NCBI GenBank assembly: GCA_026707545.1
Contig: JAPOWR010000001.1
Location: forward strand, 1,393,778 to 1,457,777
Direction of reading: 5' to 3'
From: Acidobacteriota bacterium
GTDB lineage: Bacteria; Acidobacteriota; Thermoanaerobaculia; Multivoradales; Multivoraceae
Length of the DNA: 64,000 bases
How positions within the stretch are numbered: position 1 is the stretch's first letter; the number at the start of each line of letters is the position of its first letter. Below the pieces are notes generated by a model, which was not told the DNA's origin, made no database searches, and worked only from the letters and a program-made list of their open reading frames with translations. Positions 46,640 through 58,900 of the stretch are shown here, in pieces. The position numbers and the translations under genes were made by a program.

Positions 46640-47868
46640 GGCGACCAGGCGCGGGGATCGAGATCGTAGGGCAAGGGCGTGAGATTCGTCATGCCGTCCC
46701 CGGTCACAACCACCAGGTCCTCGAGCCGCACGCCCCATCCGGCTTCCGGGTCGTAGAGCCCGGGTTCGATCGTCACCACGTCGCCGGTCCGAAACTCCTC
46801 CGTGCCCGGTCCGGTCTTTCGGAAGCTGGGGAGTTCGTGCAGCTCGTAGCCGACACCGTGGCCCAGCAGGTGGAAGTAGCCGGTCTGTGTGCCCGGGTTC
46901 TTGTCGGGCACCGCGAAGCCCTCGTTCTCGAACAGGCGGCAAACGCATTCGTGCAGGGTCCAGCCCCGCACGCCGGGTCGAACCTCGTCGAGGCTCTTGC
47001 CAAGCGCTTTCAGCACCAGGCCGTGCGCCCGCGCCAGGTCCCCCGGCGGCTGGCCGACGCAGAATGTCCTCGTGCAGTCGGCGAACAGCAGGCCACGCGG
47101 GAAAAGGTCGACAACCACGGATTCGCCAGCCCGCAGCACCCGATCTGGCGTACCAGTGCTGTGACCCGTGGCCCCCTCTTCCGCCGGGGCCACGATGGAG
47201 CTCTCCGGCTGTTCGAGACCGTAGCCGGCGAACACGGCGGCGGCTCCCGCCTTGACCCGAGCTACAGTCAAACGCTCTTCCTCCAACCAAAGTTCGCCGT
47301 CCTCGCGAACCGAGCTAGCGGCCAGCATTTCCGCCAGCGACCTGAAGGCAGCCACCGTGGCACGGGCGGCGGCGGCGATTCCGTCGATCTCCCTCCGTGT
47401 CTTGCTCCGGCGCAGCGCCAGCATCAGGCCCCGGCCAGAGACTGGCTGCCGACCCCCTTTCTCAAGCATTCGAGCCAAGGCCAGAGCGGATCCGGCAGGT
47501 GGTCGCCCGGCGAGGACTACCCTGCCAGCCCCGATTCCGGCACGCTCGAAGGCCGAGTTCACCGCGGCAGAGAGGATCTCCTCGCGGCTCTTGCCGTCGC
47601 GACGAAGCGCCTCCATCCCGAAATCGGCCGGGTGAAGTAGGTCGACGCCCTGCGCCTCCGCCCGAGCGGCCTCCTCTCGCTCCATCGACGTGAAGTACAC
47701 GAGATGAGCGCCACCTCCATGCGCCACAACACAGGCATCTCCCAGGCGCGCGCCTCCGACGAAGGGCGCCAAGTCCGGGTCACGGCTCGACCCAGCCAAG
47801 ACGACGAGTGCCTCAGCCTTCTCCTCGGAAAGAAGCGCCCCCAGAAGCTCGCTGCGCGGCCAGGTCAT
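46636..47868 (-). CDS. M24-family Xaa-Pro aminopeptidase-like protein
   Basis: Predicted dinuclear-metal peptidase, 410 residues: an N-terminal creatinase-like domain (~1-150) and a pita-bread domain. The five metal ligands can be placed: Asp in VVVDLFPRG, Asp in FADCTRTF, His in [14 protein letters not shown], Glu in TIEPGLYD, Glu in [10 protein letters not shown]. It is closest to aminopeptidase P / Xaa-Pro dipeptidase; substrate not certain. Followed 22 bases upstream by trxA on the same strand (trxA is transcribed toward it). Confidence 0.92.
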   Translation of the reverse strand: MTWPRSELLGALLSEEKAEALVVLAGSSRDPDLAPFVGGARLGDACVVAHGGGAHLVYFTSMEREEAARAEAQGVDLLHPADFGMEALRRDGKSREEILSAAVNSAFERAGIGAGRVVLAGRPPAGSALALARMLEKGGRQPVSGRGLMLALRRSKTRREIDGIAAAARATVAAFRSLAEMLAASSVREDGELWLEEERLTVARVKAGAAAVFAGYGLEQPESSIVAPAEEGATGHSTGTPDRVLRAGESVVVDLFPRGLLFADCTRTFCVGQPPGDLARAHGLVLKALGKSLDEVRPGVRGWTLHECVCRLFENEGFAVPDKNPGTQTGYFHLLGHGVGYELHELPSFRKTGPGTEEFRTGDVVTIEPGLYDPEAGWGVRLEDLVVVTGDGMTNLTPLPYDLDPRAWSP

Positions 47869-47890
47869 CCCACCGGCGCCAGGTCCAAGG

Positions 47891-48220
47891 TCAGACGTGA
47901 TCGTTCAGGAAGGCCTCGAACCGCATCTTCGGCGCGGCGCCGGTCATGCGGCCCAGGATCTCGCCATCCTTGAACAGGATGAAGTGCGGAATGCCTTGTA
48001 CGCCGTAGCGAGCGGCCACGTCCTGGGCGTGGTCGACGTCCAGCTTGGCGATCCGTACCCGGCCGTCATACTCGTCCGCGAGTTCGTCCAGGATCGGCGC
48101 CACCATGCGGCATGGCCCGCACCAGGTGGCCCAGAAGTCGACCAGGACCGGACTGTCCGCACCCAGTACCTGCTCCTCGAAGCTCTGACTGTCCACGTTG
48201 AAGATCTGTTCGCTTGTCAT
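47891..48220 (-). CDS. trxA: Thioredoxin
   Basis: 109-residue cytoplasmic thiol-disulfide oxidoreductase. FWATWCGPCRMVAPILDELA contains the active-site WCGPC; IPHFILFKDGEILGRMTGAAP carries the cis-Pro. No signal peptide, so cytoplasmic. Between ribF and the M24 peptidase; the ribF stop lies 18 bases before the ATG, so they are probably cotranscribed. Confidence 0.96.
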   Translation of the reverse strand: MTSEQIFNVDSQSFEEQVLGADSPVLVDFWATWCGPCRMVAPILDELADEYDGRVRIAKLDVDHAQDVAARYGVQGIPHFILFKDGEILGRMTGAAPKMRFEAFLNDHV

Positions 48221-48237
48221 GGGGTTGGGTCCCTCGT

Positions 48238-49197
48238 TCAGTTGGGTCTGTTGGTGGAACTCTCGAGACGGCGAAAGTACTCCCGCGCGGCGTCGGCGTC
48301 ACGTCCGATCTGCGCGGAAAGGTCCATCATCGACGAGAACAGCTTCTCCTCGCGCAGATGCCGGCAGAAGGACAGGTCCACGCGCTCGCCGTACACATCG
48401 CTCGAGAAGTCGAGGATGTGGCTCTCGATGACCCGCCGGTAGTTCTCATAGACGGTGGGCCTGGTGCCGATGTTCGTCACCGACCGGAACGTCGCCTCGA
48501 AGCTGGGAAAGTACACCTTGGTCACGTACACGCCGTTGTGCGGGTAGAGCTCGTTGTCCGGGGCCAGGTTGATCGTCGGCCAGCCGAGCCGCTGGCCCAT
48601 GCGGTCACCGCGCGCGATCGTGCCCGTCATCGTGTACGGACGTCCGAGCAGATCGTTCGCTTCGGCGATCCTGCCTTCCAGCACGAGGCTGCGGATCCGG
48701 CTGCTCGAAACCCGCTCGCCCCCGGAACGCACCTCGTCGATCTCCACCGCCACGAAGCCGCAGGACGTTCCCATCTCCCTGAGCAGCGCCATGTTGCCCT
48801 CGCGCCGGCGGCCGAAGGTGAAGTTCGAGCCGACATAGAGCTCCAGGGCGGCGAGCTGGCCGTGCAGGAAGTCGCGCACGAAGGTCCGCGCCCGGGTGTT
48901 GGAGAACTCGTGCGAGAAACGGATCGTCAGCACGTAGTCCACGCCCGCCGACGCCAGCAGAGCCTCCTTCTGGTCCTGGGTCACCAGCCTCGGCGGCGCC
49001 TCCTCCGGACGAACGACGCTGAGCGGATGGGGGTCGAAGGTGATCACCGCGGACGGCGCGCCGACCTCCCGGGCGCGGCCGGTGACCATGTCGAGCACGC
49101 TCTGCTGGCCGATGTGAATGCCGTCGTAGTTGCCGATCGTGGCGATCACCCCGCGCGGCAGCTCGGTCGACGTCATGGCATCCCGGATCGCCTGCAT
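48238..49197 (-). CDS. ribF: Bifunctional riboflavin kinase / FAD synthetase
   Basis: Makes FMN and FAD. ATG at 49197 gives 319 residues; a longer frame to 49437 is antisense-like within rimO. The FAD synthetase domain has TIGNYDGIHIGQQ and VITFDPHPLSVVRP; the kinase domain has GRPYTMTGTIARGDRMGQRL and GWPTINL. The start shares one base with the rimO stop (TGATG), so translation is coupled. Order rimO-ribF-trxA. Confidence 0.94.
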   Translation of the reverse strand: MQAIRDAMTSTELPRGVIATIGNYDGIHIGQQSVLDMVTGRAREVGAPSAVITFDPHPLSVVRPEEAPPRLVTQDQKEALLASAGVDYVLTIRFSHEFSNTRARTFVRDFLHGQLAALELYVGSNFTFGRRREGNMALLREMGTSCGFVAVEIDEVRSGGERVSSSRIRSLVLEGRIAEANDLLGRPYTMTGTIARGDRMGQRLGWPTINLAPDNELYPHNGVYVTKVYFPSFEATFRSVTNIGTRPTVYENYRRVIESHILDFSSDVYGERVDLSFCRHLREEKLFSSMMDLSAQIGRDADAAREYFRRLESSTNRPN

Positions 49198-50660
49198 CAG
49201 GCATTCGCCCAGGCTGTGACAGGCCGAGCGGCGACCACGCGGCCCACCAGATCGTCGGCGAACGCATCGGTCACCTCGACCTCCGCCATCCGGCCGGCCG
49301 CGACGTCGGCCAGCGACGCTTCGCCGTCTCCGCTCCCCGAACCGGCCGTGACGATGTCGTTGATCAGCACCCGACCGTCGACGTCCGGCGCCATCCCCTG
49401 GTGCCGGGCACAGAGCAGGTGCTCGGTCTCCTCGCACGGCCCTTCGACCAGCATCGGCACCGTCCTGCCGACGAAACGCCGGCGGCGCGCCAGAGAGACC
49501 TCGCGCTGCAGCTCGAGCAACCGTTCCCGGCGCTCCTCGGCCAGGCCGCGCGGCACCTGGTCGGGCAACGCCGCCGACGGCGTATCGGTCTCGCGGCTGT
49601 AGACGAAAGCCCCCAGGTGATCGAACCGGACCTCGGAAACGAACTCGAGCAGGTCCTCGAAGGCCGCGTCGTCCTCGCCGGGGAACCCCACGATGAAGGT
49701 CGTGCGCAGACTGACCTCGGGATCGAGTTCCCGCGCCCGCGCGAAGATCCGCCGGTAGCGCTCCGCCGTGCCGCCCCGGCGCATGGCGCGCAGCATCCGG
49801 CGGTCGCTGTGCTGCAGGGGCATGTCGAGGTAGGACGCCACCCGCCGCTCACTCGCCATCAGCCGCAACAGGTCGTCGTCCAGTGTGGTCGGGTAGGCGT
49901 AGAGGCACCGGATCCAGTCCGCGTCCGTGCCGGCGAGGAGCGCCTCGACCAGCCGCACGAGGCCGTGCCTCCCGTAGCCGAGGTCCTCGCCGTAGCGCGT
50001 GGTGTCCTGGGCCACCAGCACCAGCTCGCGGGCGCCGCGCCCGGTAAGGTTTCTCGCCTCCGCCACCAGGCTGTCGATCTCGCGGCTGCGCAGCCGGCCC
50101 CGCCAGACCGGAATGGCGCAGAAGGTGCACGGGTTGTTGCACCCCTCCGCGACCTTGAGGTAGGCGTAGCCGGAGGTCGTCAGCAGCCGGCTGTCGCGGT
50201 GATCGAACACCAGGTGCGAGGCGGAGGGCCGGGCCGGCGGCGCGCCGCCGAGCTTCACCAGATCGCCTGCCTGCCGCAGGGAATCGAGATCGATGAAACC
50301 GTCGATCTCCGGGATCTCGGCCTGAAGTTCGTGGCCGTACCGGTTGGCCATGCACCCCGCCACGAGAAGCTGCCTGACGGGCGCGGCACCGTCGGTCTTG
50401 CGGGCCGCTGCGTTCAGAATCGCGTCGATCGATTCCTCCCTGGCTTCGTCGATGAACCCGCAGGTGTTGACGATCACCGTGTCGGCCTCGTCGAGATCCG
50501 CGACCAGCCGGTAGCCCTGGCGGTCCAGTGCCCCGAGCATGATCTCGCTGTCGACGTGGTTCTTGGCGCAGCCGAGGCTGACCAGGCCGACGCTTGAACG
50601 CCCGGGCCCGGCCGCGCCGGACGAGGCGCCGGGCTCCACCCTCCTTCGGGGGCTCGTCAC
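49197..50660 (-). CDS. rimO: Ribosomal protein S12 methylthiotransferase
   Basis: Radical-SAM enzyme that methylthiolates an Asp of S12. 487 residues. N-terminal MTTase domain: VGLVSLGCAKNHVDSEIML and VIVNTCGFIDEAREESIDAI, which is RimO- rather than MiaB-like. Radical-SAM cysteines: EGCNNPCTFCAIP. A C-terminal TRAM domain starts near GRTVPMLVEGPCEETEHLL. The N-terminal ~20 residues are low complexity. Confidence 0.95.
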   Translation of the reverse strand: MTSPRRRVEPGASSGAAGPGRSSVGLVSLGCAKNHVDSEIMLGALDRQGYRLVADLDEADTVIVNTCGFIDEAREESIDAILNAAARKTDGAAPVRQLLVAGCMANRYGHELQAEIPEIDGFIDLDSLRQAGDLVKLGGAPPARPSASHLVFDHRDSRLLTTSGYAYLKVAEGCNNPCTFCAIPVWRGRLRSREIDSLVAEARNLTGRGARELVLVAQDTTRYGEDLGYGRHGLVRLVEALLAGTDADWIRCLYAYPTTLDDDLLRLMASERRVASYLDMPLQHSDRRMLRAMRRGGTAERYRRIFARARELDPEVSLRTTFIVGFPGEDDAAFEDLLEFVSEVRFDHLGAFVYSRETDTPSAALPDQVPRGLAEERRERLLELQREVSLARRRRFVGRTVPMLVEGPCEETEHLLCARHQGMAPDVDGRVLINDIVTAGSGSGDGEASLADVAAGRMAEVEVTDAFADDLVGRVVAARPVTAWANA

Positions 50661-50678
50661 GTTCCCTACGACGCGTCG

Positions 50679-52550
50679 CTACGAAGCGGCGGCCGCCGCC
50701 TGGCGCGGAGCGCGTCCCGCCGGATCGATGTCGGCGAGAAGCTCCTCGCGTCCGACGTGCCGCCCCTTCATCACTTCCTGCGCTGTCTTGTACTTCAGCG
50801 CGTCGTCGTTGTGCCACAGCTCGCGGAAGAGCTGCTTCACCCGTCGCCGCGCCATGCGGCAGAAGAGGTCGGACAGCGCGGCGGACCGCTCGGCCGACTC
50901 GACGCCTCCCTGCGCCTCGGTATGGGCCCGCGAGATCGAAGCGGCCATGGCGAACAGCTCGTTGACCACGTCCACGAGCCGGAACAGGAACATCTGGCGA
51001 CGCTCCATCTTCTCCCGGTAGACCAACATGCCGTGGAAACTCTCGCGCGCCAGCTTGCGCGCCGCCCGGTCGATGAAGCGGAGGTGCCGGGCGTGACGGC
51101 CGTAGCCCGCGTATCGGGGCCAGCGCCCCCATGCAAGCCACCGGGTCGGATACCACCAGGCGTAGAACAGGCCGATCTTCGGCAGCGCCGCCAGCTTCGT
51201 GCCGAAGCCCGCGCGCCTGTCGATCAGCGCGCCCGCCACCTGCAGGTGCCTGTCCACCGCCTCGCGGGCCATGATCAGGTGCATGATCTCGCTCGAACCC
51301 TCGAAGATGCGGTTGATCCGGAAGTCGCGCATCATCCGCTCGATGCCTACCGGGTCCTCGCCGCGATCGCGCAGGGAGGACTCCGTCTCGTAGCCGCGGC
51401 CACCGCGGACCTGCATCGTCTCGTCGATGATCTGCCATCCGCGCCAGGTGTTCCACTCCTTGCAGGCCGCGCTCTCGAGCCGCAGGTCGAGCCGCTTGTC
51501 GTTCGACATGTGGCTTGCCAGCTTGACGATTGCCTCCATCGCGAAGCCGTAGGCCGCGATATCCGAGATCTTCTGCGCGATCGCCTCGTGCTTGCCGATC
51601 GGCACGCCCCACTGGATCCGGCTGCTGCCGAACTCCCGCACCGCCTTGAGGCAGTACTTGGCGGCGCCCACCGAACTGTTCGGGATCGAGAGGCGACCGT
51701 CGTTCAGCGTCGTCAGGGCGATCTTCAGGCCGCGCCCCTCCTTGCCGATCAAGTTCTCCTTCGGCACCTTCACGTTGTCGAACGTGATGATCCCGTTGGC
51801 GAGCGCCCGGAGCCCCATGAAGTGGCAGCGGCGCTCCACCGTGACCCCTTCCCACTCCGTTTCGACGACGAAGGAGCTGATCTTCTCGGTCGCCGGATCC
51901 ATCGCCATGACCACCAGGAGGCCGGCCTTCGTGCCGTTCGTGCACCACAGCTTAGTGCCGTTCAGCACGTAGAAATCGCCGTCGAGAACGGCGGTGGTCG
52001 ACAGCCGGGCCGGATCCGAACCGACCTCCGGCTCGGTCAGCGCGAAGGCCGAGATCTCGCCCGAAGCGCACCGCGGGAGGTACTTCCGCTTGAGTTCCTC
52101 GGTGCCGAACAGGTTGAGCGGCTGCGGCACCCCGATCGACTGGTGAGCCGACAGCAGCGCGGTCAGGTTGCCGTCGAAGGCGCCAACCAGTTCCATCACC
52201 TGGGCGTACTCGACCTGGTCGAACCCGAGCCCACCGTACTCGGTGGGGATCTTCATGCCGAACGCGCCGAGCCGGGCAAGACCGTCGATCACGTGATCGG
52301 GATAGTCCTCCGACGCGTCGATCTCGACCGGATCGACCTCGTCACGCAGGAAGTCCGTCAGCGCCGAGTAGAAGGACTCGAATTCGGGGCGCCATTCCTC
52401 GCGCGTGGGATAGGGACTGATCAGGTCGAAGCGGAAGTTGCCCAGGAACAGTTCCTTCATGAAGGAGGGGTTCTTCCACTCCTTCTGGCGCGACGCCTCG
52501 GCGACCGCGCGGGCCTTCTCTTCGCTCACCTGAACCTTCTGCTGGCTCAT
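50679..52550 (-). CDS. Acyl-CoA dehydrogenase, long (VLCAD-like) type
   Basis: FAD enzyme for the first step of beta-oxidation. 623 residues from ATG 52550, longer than the 380-residue short form: the core is followed by a C-terminal helical region of ~190 residues as in VLCAD/ACAD9-type proteins. FAD/substrate motifs FALTEPEVGSD and LNGTKLWCTNG; GGRGYETESSLRDRGED; the catalytic Glu in INRIFEGSSEIMHLIMAREA. Upstream TACAAT at 52617-52612 may be a -10. The divergent acyl-CoA synthetase nearby supports fatty-acid degradation, although HyuB lies between them. Confidence 0.92.
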   Translation of the reverse strand: MSQQKVQVSEEKARAVAEASRQKEWKNPSFMKELFLGNFRFDLISPYPTREEWRPEFESFYSALTDFLRDEVDPVEIDASEDYPDHVIDGLARLGAFGMKIPTEYGGLGFDQVEYAQVMELVGAFDGNLTALLSAHQSIGVPQPLNLFGTEELKRKYLPRCASGEISAFALTEPEVGSDPARLSTTAVLDGDFYVLNGTKLWCTNGTKAGLLVVMAMDPATEKISSFVVETEWEGVTVERRCHFMGLRALANGIITFDNVKVPKENLIGKEGRGLKIALTTLNDGRLSIPNSSVGAAKYCLKAVREFGSSRIQWGVPIGKHEAIAQKISDIAAYGFAMEAIVKLASHMSNDKRLDLRLESAACKEWNTWRGWQIIDETMQVRGGRGYETESSLRDRGEDPVGIERMMRDFRINRIFEGSSEIMHLIMAREAVDRHLQVAGALIDRRAGFGTKLAALPKIGLFYAWWYPTRWLAWGRWPRYAGYGRHARHLRFIDRAARKLARESFHGMLVYREKMERRQMFLFRLVDVVNELFAMAASISRAHTEAQGGVESAERSAALSDLFCRMARRRVKQLFRELWHNDDALKYKTAQEVMKGRHVGREELLADIDPAGRAPRQAAAAAS

Positions 52551-52617
52551 CGACTCGGCTCCTGTTTGGTGCTTGCTGGCTAAGGGTCGCCCGACTCGTC
52601 GGGACGCGCGCATTGTA

Positions 52618-52644
52618 ACCGGCGGCGGCAGCTGCCCCGCCGGT
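52618..52644 (-). terminator. Hairpin at the hyuB 3' end, next to the acyl-CoA dehydrogenase promoter
   Basis: ACCGGCGG (52618-52625) and CCGCCGGT (52637-52644) make an 8-bp stem. The loop contains the palindrome GGCAGCTGCC. It overlaps the last base of the hyuB stop and abuts a TACAAT box (52617-52612, minus strand). It could terminate hyuB transcription or gate the downstream gene. No T-run is present. Confidence 0.45.
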
Positions 52645-54194
52645 CAGCCTTCGCCCCGACCCCAGCCGCCGCCGCCCGGCGTCATGAGGACCAGGCGGTC
52701 GCCCGGCTCGACGTCGGCCTGATCGACCGAGGTCAGTTCCCGCACGCCGCCCGCGGCACGCAGAATACGTGCTCGGCCGGTGGTGCCGGGCTCACCGCCG
52801 TCCATGCCGTACGGCTGTTCCACCCGGTGCTGACCGAGCACCGAGACCTGCTGCGGCGACAGGAACCGCAGTTCGCGTACCAGGCCGTCGCCACCCGGAT
52901 AGCGACCCGCGCCGCCCGAACCCGGGCGCAGGGAGAACCGCTCGAGGCGGACCGGATACCGGTGTTCCAACACTTCGGGATCGGTGATGCGCGTGTTCGT
53001 CATGTGGGTGTGCACGCCGCTGGCGCCCGCGAATCCCGGCCCGGCCCCGGCTCCCCCGCCGACCGTCTCGTAGTAGCCGAACGTGTCGTCGCCGAACAGG
53101 GTGTTGTTCATCGTTCCCTGCCCGCAGGCGCACAGACCCAGTGCCCGGATCAGCGTGTCCACGACCCGCTGGCTCGTCTCGACGTTGCCCCCGACCACGG
53201 CCGGACACTGCCTCGGATCGGCCGGGAACTCCGGGTTCAGCATGCCCCGTGGGATCTCGATCTCCACCGGCTCCAGCAGCCCCTCGTTGAGTTGCAGCGG
53301 CACGCCGATCAGCAGACGGAGGACGTAGATGGTGGCACTCCTCACGATCGCCGGAGTGGCGTTCAGATTGCCCGGGTGCGTCGCGGCGCTGCCCGTGAAG
53401 TCGATGCGCGCCGAGCCGCGGTCGACCGTCACCTCGACCTCGATCGGCGAACCGTCGTCAAGCCGTTCGCGGGCGCTGAAGACCTGGCGGCCGGTGCTCT
53501 CCGCATGCTCGTCGAGCGCCACCCGCATGCGATCGGCCGCGCGCGAGTAGAGCGCCGTCATGTAGCGGCGCACCTCGTCCTCGCCGTGGCCTTTCGCGAG
53601 CTGCCGCAGAGCCGCCACTCCGCGGCGGTTCGCGGCCACCGCCGCGCCAAGGTCGGCGAGGTTCTCCTCTACCGAACGGGACGGTGCCGGGCCCCGGCTC
53701 AGCAGCAACTCGATCCGATCCCACTGCGGCTCTCCCCTCCTCACCAAGTACTGCGGCGCGATGACGACGCCCTCGTCCGCAAGGTTCGCCGCCGTCGGCG
53801 GCATCGAGCCGGGCCTGATACCGCCCAGTTCGGCGTGGTGGGCCCGGTTCGCGACGTAGCCGATGAGCCGTCCCTCGACATGCACCGGAGCGATGACCGT
53901 GATGTCCGGCAGGTGGGAGCCACCGTAGCCCGGATGGTTCGTCACCGCGACATCGCCCGGCGCCAGATCGAGTTCGGCCGCGACTCCGCGCACGCACTCG
54001 CCAAGGGCGCCCAGATGCACCGGGATGTGGGGCGCGTTGACCAGCAGCCGGCCGTCCGCGTCGAGCATCCCGCAGGAGAAGTCGAGCCGCTCCTTGACGT
54101 TGACCGACATCGCGGTCCGCTGCAGCATGACGCCCATCTCGGACGCGATCGCGGCGAACCGATTGGAGAACAGCTCCAGCCGAACCGGGTCCAT
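52644..54194 (-). CDS. Hydantoinase B / 5-oxoprolinase beta-type subunit
   Basis: 516 residues, matching the HyuB family, normally the second subunit of ATP-dependent 5-oxoprolinase, N-methylhydantoinase or acetone/acetophenone carboxylase. Motifs: [62 protein letters not shown] and the Gly-rich ending [13 protein letters not shown]. HyuA, the usual partner, is absent on both sides: the next genes are an acyl-CoA dehydrogenase and a divergent acyl-CoA synthetase. It starts 76 bases from the latter. Confidence 0.88.
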   Translation of the reverse strand: MDPVRLELFSNRFAAIASEMGVMLQRTAMSVNVKERLDFSCGMLDADGRLLVNAPHIPVHLGALGECVRGVAAELDLAPGDVAVTNHPGYGGSHLPDITVIAPVHVEGRLIGYVANRAHHAELGGIRPGSMPPTAANLADEGVVIAPQYLVRRGEPQWDRIELLLSRGPAPSRSVEENLADLGAAVAANRRGVAALRQLAKGHGEDEVRRYMTALYSRAADRMRVALDEHAESTGRQVFSARERLDDGSPIEVEVTVDRGSARIDFTGSAATHPGNLNATPAIVRSATIYVLRLLIGVPLQLNEGLLEPVEIEIPRGMLNPEFPADPRQCPAVVGGNVETSQRVVDTLIRALGLCACGQGTMNNTLFGDDTFGYYETVGGGAGAGPGFAGASGVHTHMTNTRITDPEVLEHRYPVRLERFSLRPGSGGAGRYPGGDGLVRELRFLSPQQVSVLGQHRVEQPYGMDGGEPGTTGRARILRAAGGVRELTSVDQADVEPGDRLVLMTPGGGGWGRGEG

Positions 54195-54270
54195 CGGCGC
54201 AGTCTACGCGGGGCTACCCAAAGTCGCTAAGGTACCGCTTCCCGTCCTTCCCGACCGCAGGAGCGCCGCG

Positions 54271-55893
<1,623 letters not shown>

Positions 55894-55902
55894 TCGTTCA
55901 CC

Positions 55903-55931
55903 CGCCAGCGAGCGCCGCTGAAACGCTGGCG
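55903..55931. terminator. Hairpin between convergent genes
   Basis: CGCCAGCG (55903-55910) and CGCTGGCG (55924-55931) make an 8-bp stem with a 13-nt loop in the 45-base gap between the acyl-CoA synthetase stop and the stop of the 1905-residue protein gene. Its symmetry would serve both strands. No T-run. Confidence 0.45.
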
Positions 55932-55938
55932 TGGCGCC

Positions 55939-58900
55939 TCACTCCGGGATCGTCCCCACGATGCGCCCGTTGCGGCCCACCACGATGATCGGCACTCTCG
56001 GCGTGTCGTCGCCGTACTCGATCTTGTCCACCGATTCGGCGGCGTCCTCAGCGACTGTTCCGGGGAGCGCGTAGGGTTCCGCCAGAGCGACGTCAACCAC
56101 GTAGCCGAGGTCGGCCAGCGACTGGATGGTCACCGCGCTCAGCGGGCTAGCTACACCGAGGTTCAGGGTCGGCGTCATGAGTTCGTGGTCGAATACCCGG
56201 TCTCGCCAGTGCGAGTCTCCCGAACCGAAGCTCGCCCTGTTCTCCACGGGCACCTTCTCCCCGTGCGTGTACGCCGTGCCGCCCACCTGGTCGAACGCCC
56301 CGATGGCAAGTGGACCGGCAAAGTGAGTGTCTGGAATCCCGTCTACCTCCAGAGAAGGATTGCGGAGCAGGCCGAAACGGGACCAGAGCGTCCCGATTCC
56401 CAGCACGTGTCCGATCTCGTGGAGAATCACCTCATACAGATCGCGGCTCGTCATCCACTCCGCGTCGTCCGCGTCGAACTCGACGGCACCCACGAAGGGC
56501 AGGCCGCCCTCACCCTGCCGCACGCCGCACACGGCGGCTCGGGCGATGACCCCGCGCTCGCCATCGATGCTGCCGGCCCTCGCCACGATCAAGAGGTCAT
56601 CCACGCTGCCCTGGAAGCCACGCGCGGTGATGCCAAGACACCCGAGCACCAGGTCGCCGGAAACAGGTACATCCGGCAACTCGGTGGCCGCCAGAATCGC
56701 CGACCAGTACTCGACCGCCCGGTCGAACGCCGCCCGCACGGACGTGGGGACCTCGCCCTTCAGGATCAGGTCGATGTCGAAGTCCCCGGGACTGGCACCG
56801 CTGACCGACACCGGGAGGAACAGCCGTGCGCCCAGGCCGCTCCGGTCGGTCGCTGTCACCACGACCGCCGCCTGCCCGGGACCAACCGGCTCAGCCGTCA
56901 CGCTACTGCCCGAAGTCCCGACCGACACGACGCCGGGCCTGTCCACCGCCGCGGCGTAGGTCAGACTGTCCCCGTCCGGATCCCGGAAGTAGGACGAAAC
57001 GTCGACCGACGCGCCTGCGCTTCCCGCCCTGAGCCGCAGCAGGGGCAGGGCGCGCTCCGGAACCGGCGCCCGGTTCGACGCGGTCCCGAACAGAACCAGT
57101 GGATCGGCCAACCGGACCTCGACGCCTCGAACGTACCTGGAGAGCTCGGGAGCGGGTCCCGCGACCACCTGCATAGCGGACCGGCCGGTGCCGGCCGGGA
57201 CGGCGGCGAGTTCCTCGCTGCTGTCGCTCCCGGCCTCGAGCGTCACGACCTCCGCCGAGACACTGCCTCCGTGGGCAGCCAGGGGAACCCTGATGTTGAC
57301 CGGCGCGCCCTGCTCCAGGGCGAGGGCCAGCCTGGCCGGACCCGGCGCCCCGACATTCGCGGTATCCGTGCGACGTAGTTCGAGGGTGAGCGGAAACGGA
57401 GTGCCCGGATTGCGGTCGAGCCGCAGGTTCTGCAGGCGGCTCAAGCCCGCAAACACGCCAGGCGGAAGTTCCTCCAGTTGATTGCGATCGAGCCGCAGGG
57501 TCTGCAGGCGGCTCAAGCCCGCAAACACGCCGGGCGGAAGTTCCTCCAGTTGATTGGGAGCCAGGAGAAGCGTCTCGAGGCGCTCCAGACCCGCGAAGGT
57601 TCGCGGGGAGATTTCGGCAAGCTCGGCCTCGCCGATGGACAGCCGCTCGAGCCTGGCAAGTCCCGAGAAGGCCGATGCTTCCAGTTTGCCGAGAGGGTTG
57701 CCCCATATGAAGAGCCACTTCAGACCGGACAGGTCATCGAGCGCCCGGGTGGGCACGGCCGTCAACCTATTCTGCTGAAGGGCCAGCAACTCGAGGCCTG
57801 AGAGGTCCCCAAACACCTCTGACGGCAGATCCGTCAGTTGGTTGGAATGCATACTCAACCAACTGAGGCCGGAGAGGCCCGAGAAGATCCGGGGCGGGAG
57901 ATGAGTCAACCCGTTTTCGCTGATGTCCAGCAAGTCGAGACCAGACAGGTCCGAGAATACGTCCGGCGGCAGATCCGTCAGACGGTTCCGCTCCAAGTCC
58001 AGCTGGTTGAGGCGAAACAGGCCCGAGAAGACACCGGTCGGCAGATCGGTCAACTGGTTCCCGTCGAGGTGCAGAAACCAGACCTCGGGAACATCCGAGA
58101 ACACCGCCGAGGGCAAACTCGTGAGGCGGTTCCGACTAAGGCCCAGACGGAGCCGGAGGTTATGGAGTCCGCGGAAGATCCCGGGAGGCAGGGAAGCGAG
58201 CTCATTCTCCTGGACAATGAGCTCATAGAGCCTGGTCAGCCCAGCGAAGACGTCCTCAGGCAGCTCCGTCAACCCCAGTCCACTGAGCCACAGGACGCGC
58301 AGGTTCGAGAGGCCCGCAAAGTCGTCCTCGCGCAGGCTTGTGGCCGTGGTGCCGCCTTCGACGCTCGTGAGGTCACTCCGCAACCGCACTGCCTCGGTCC
58401 GGTCTCCCGCCTCCACGCACGTCGCCCGCTGGCCAGCTTCCGGCCCGTCAGCGAACAGACTCTGGATGCCGCATTCGCCCGCCCGTACCCGCGCCACAAG
58501 TTCCGGAGTCCAGCGACTACCGCCCTCGCTCCGGCTCGTCGCGGCCGCGCCGAAGATCTGCAAGGCGGGTATGTCGGCAAGGCGATACTCGTCCAGCTCA
58601 GCGCAGTTGGCGCTGCCAACCTCCGCAGGGTCCGACAGAGTCACGAAAGGGCTCCAGTTCCGAAGGAACTCGTCTTCACTCAGAATCGCGGCCCGGACCG
58701 CCGGCGTGCGGTCGCAGACGCCCTCCTCGACGATCACCTTAGCCGCGTGCGGGTGGCCGCGCCGGTAGCCGGTTCCCTCACCGGGCGGGTCCAGGATAAC
58801 CGTGAGGACCTCGCGCGGCGGCTCGAGCTCGTCGTCGTCGACGATCGGAATCTCGATGTAGGCGCCACTGGCGCCCGCTGCAATCCGGACCGAGCCCCCG

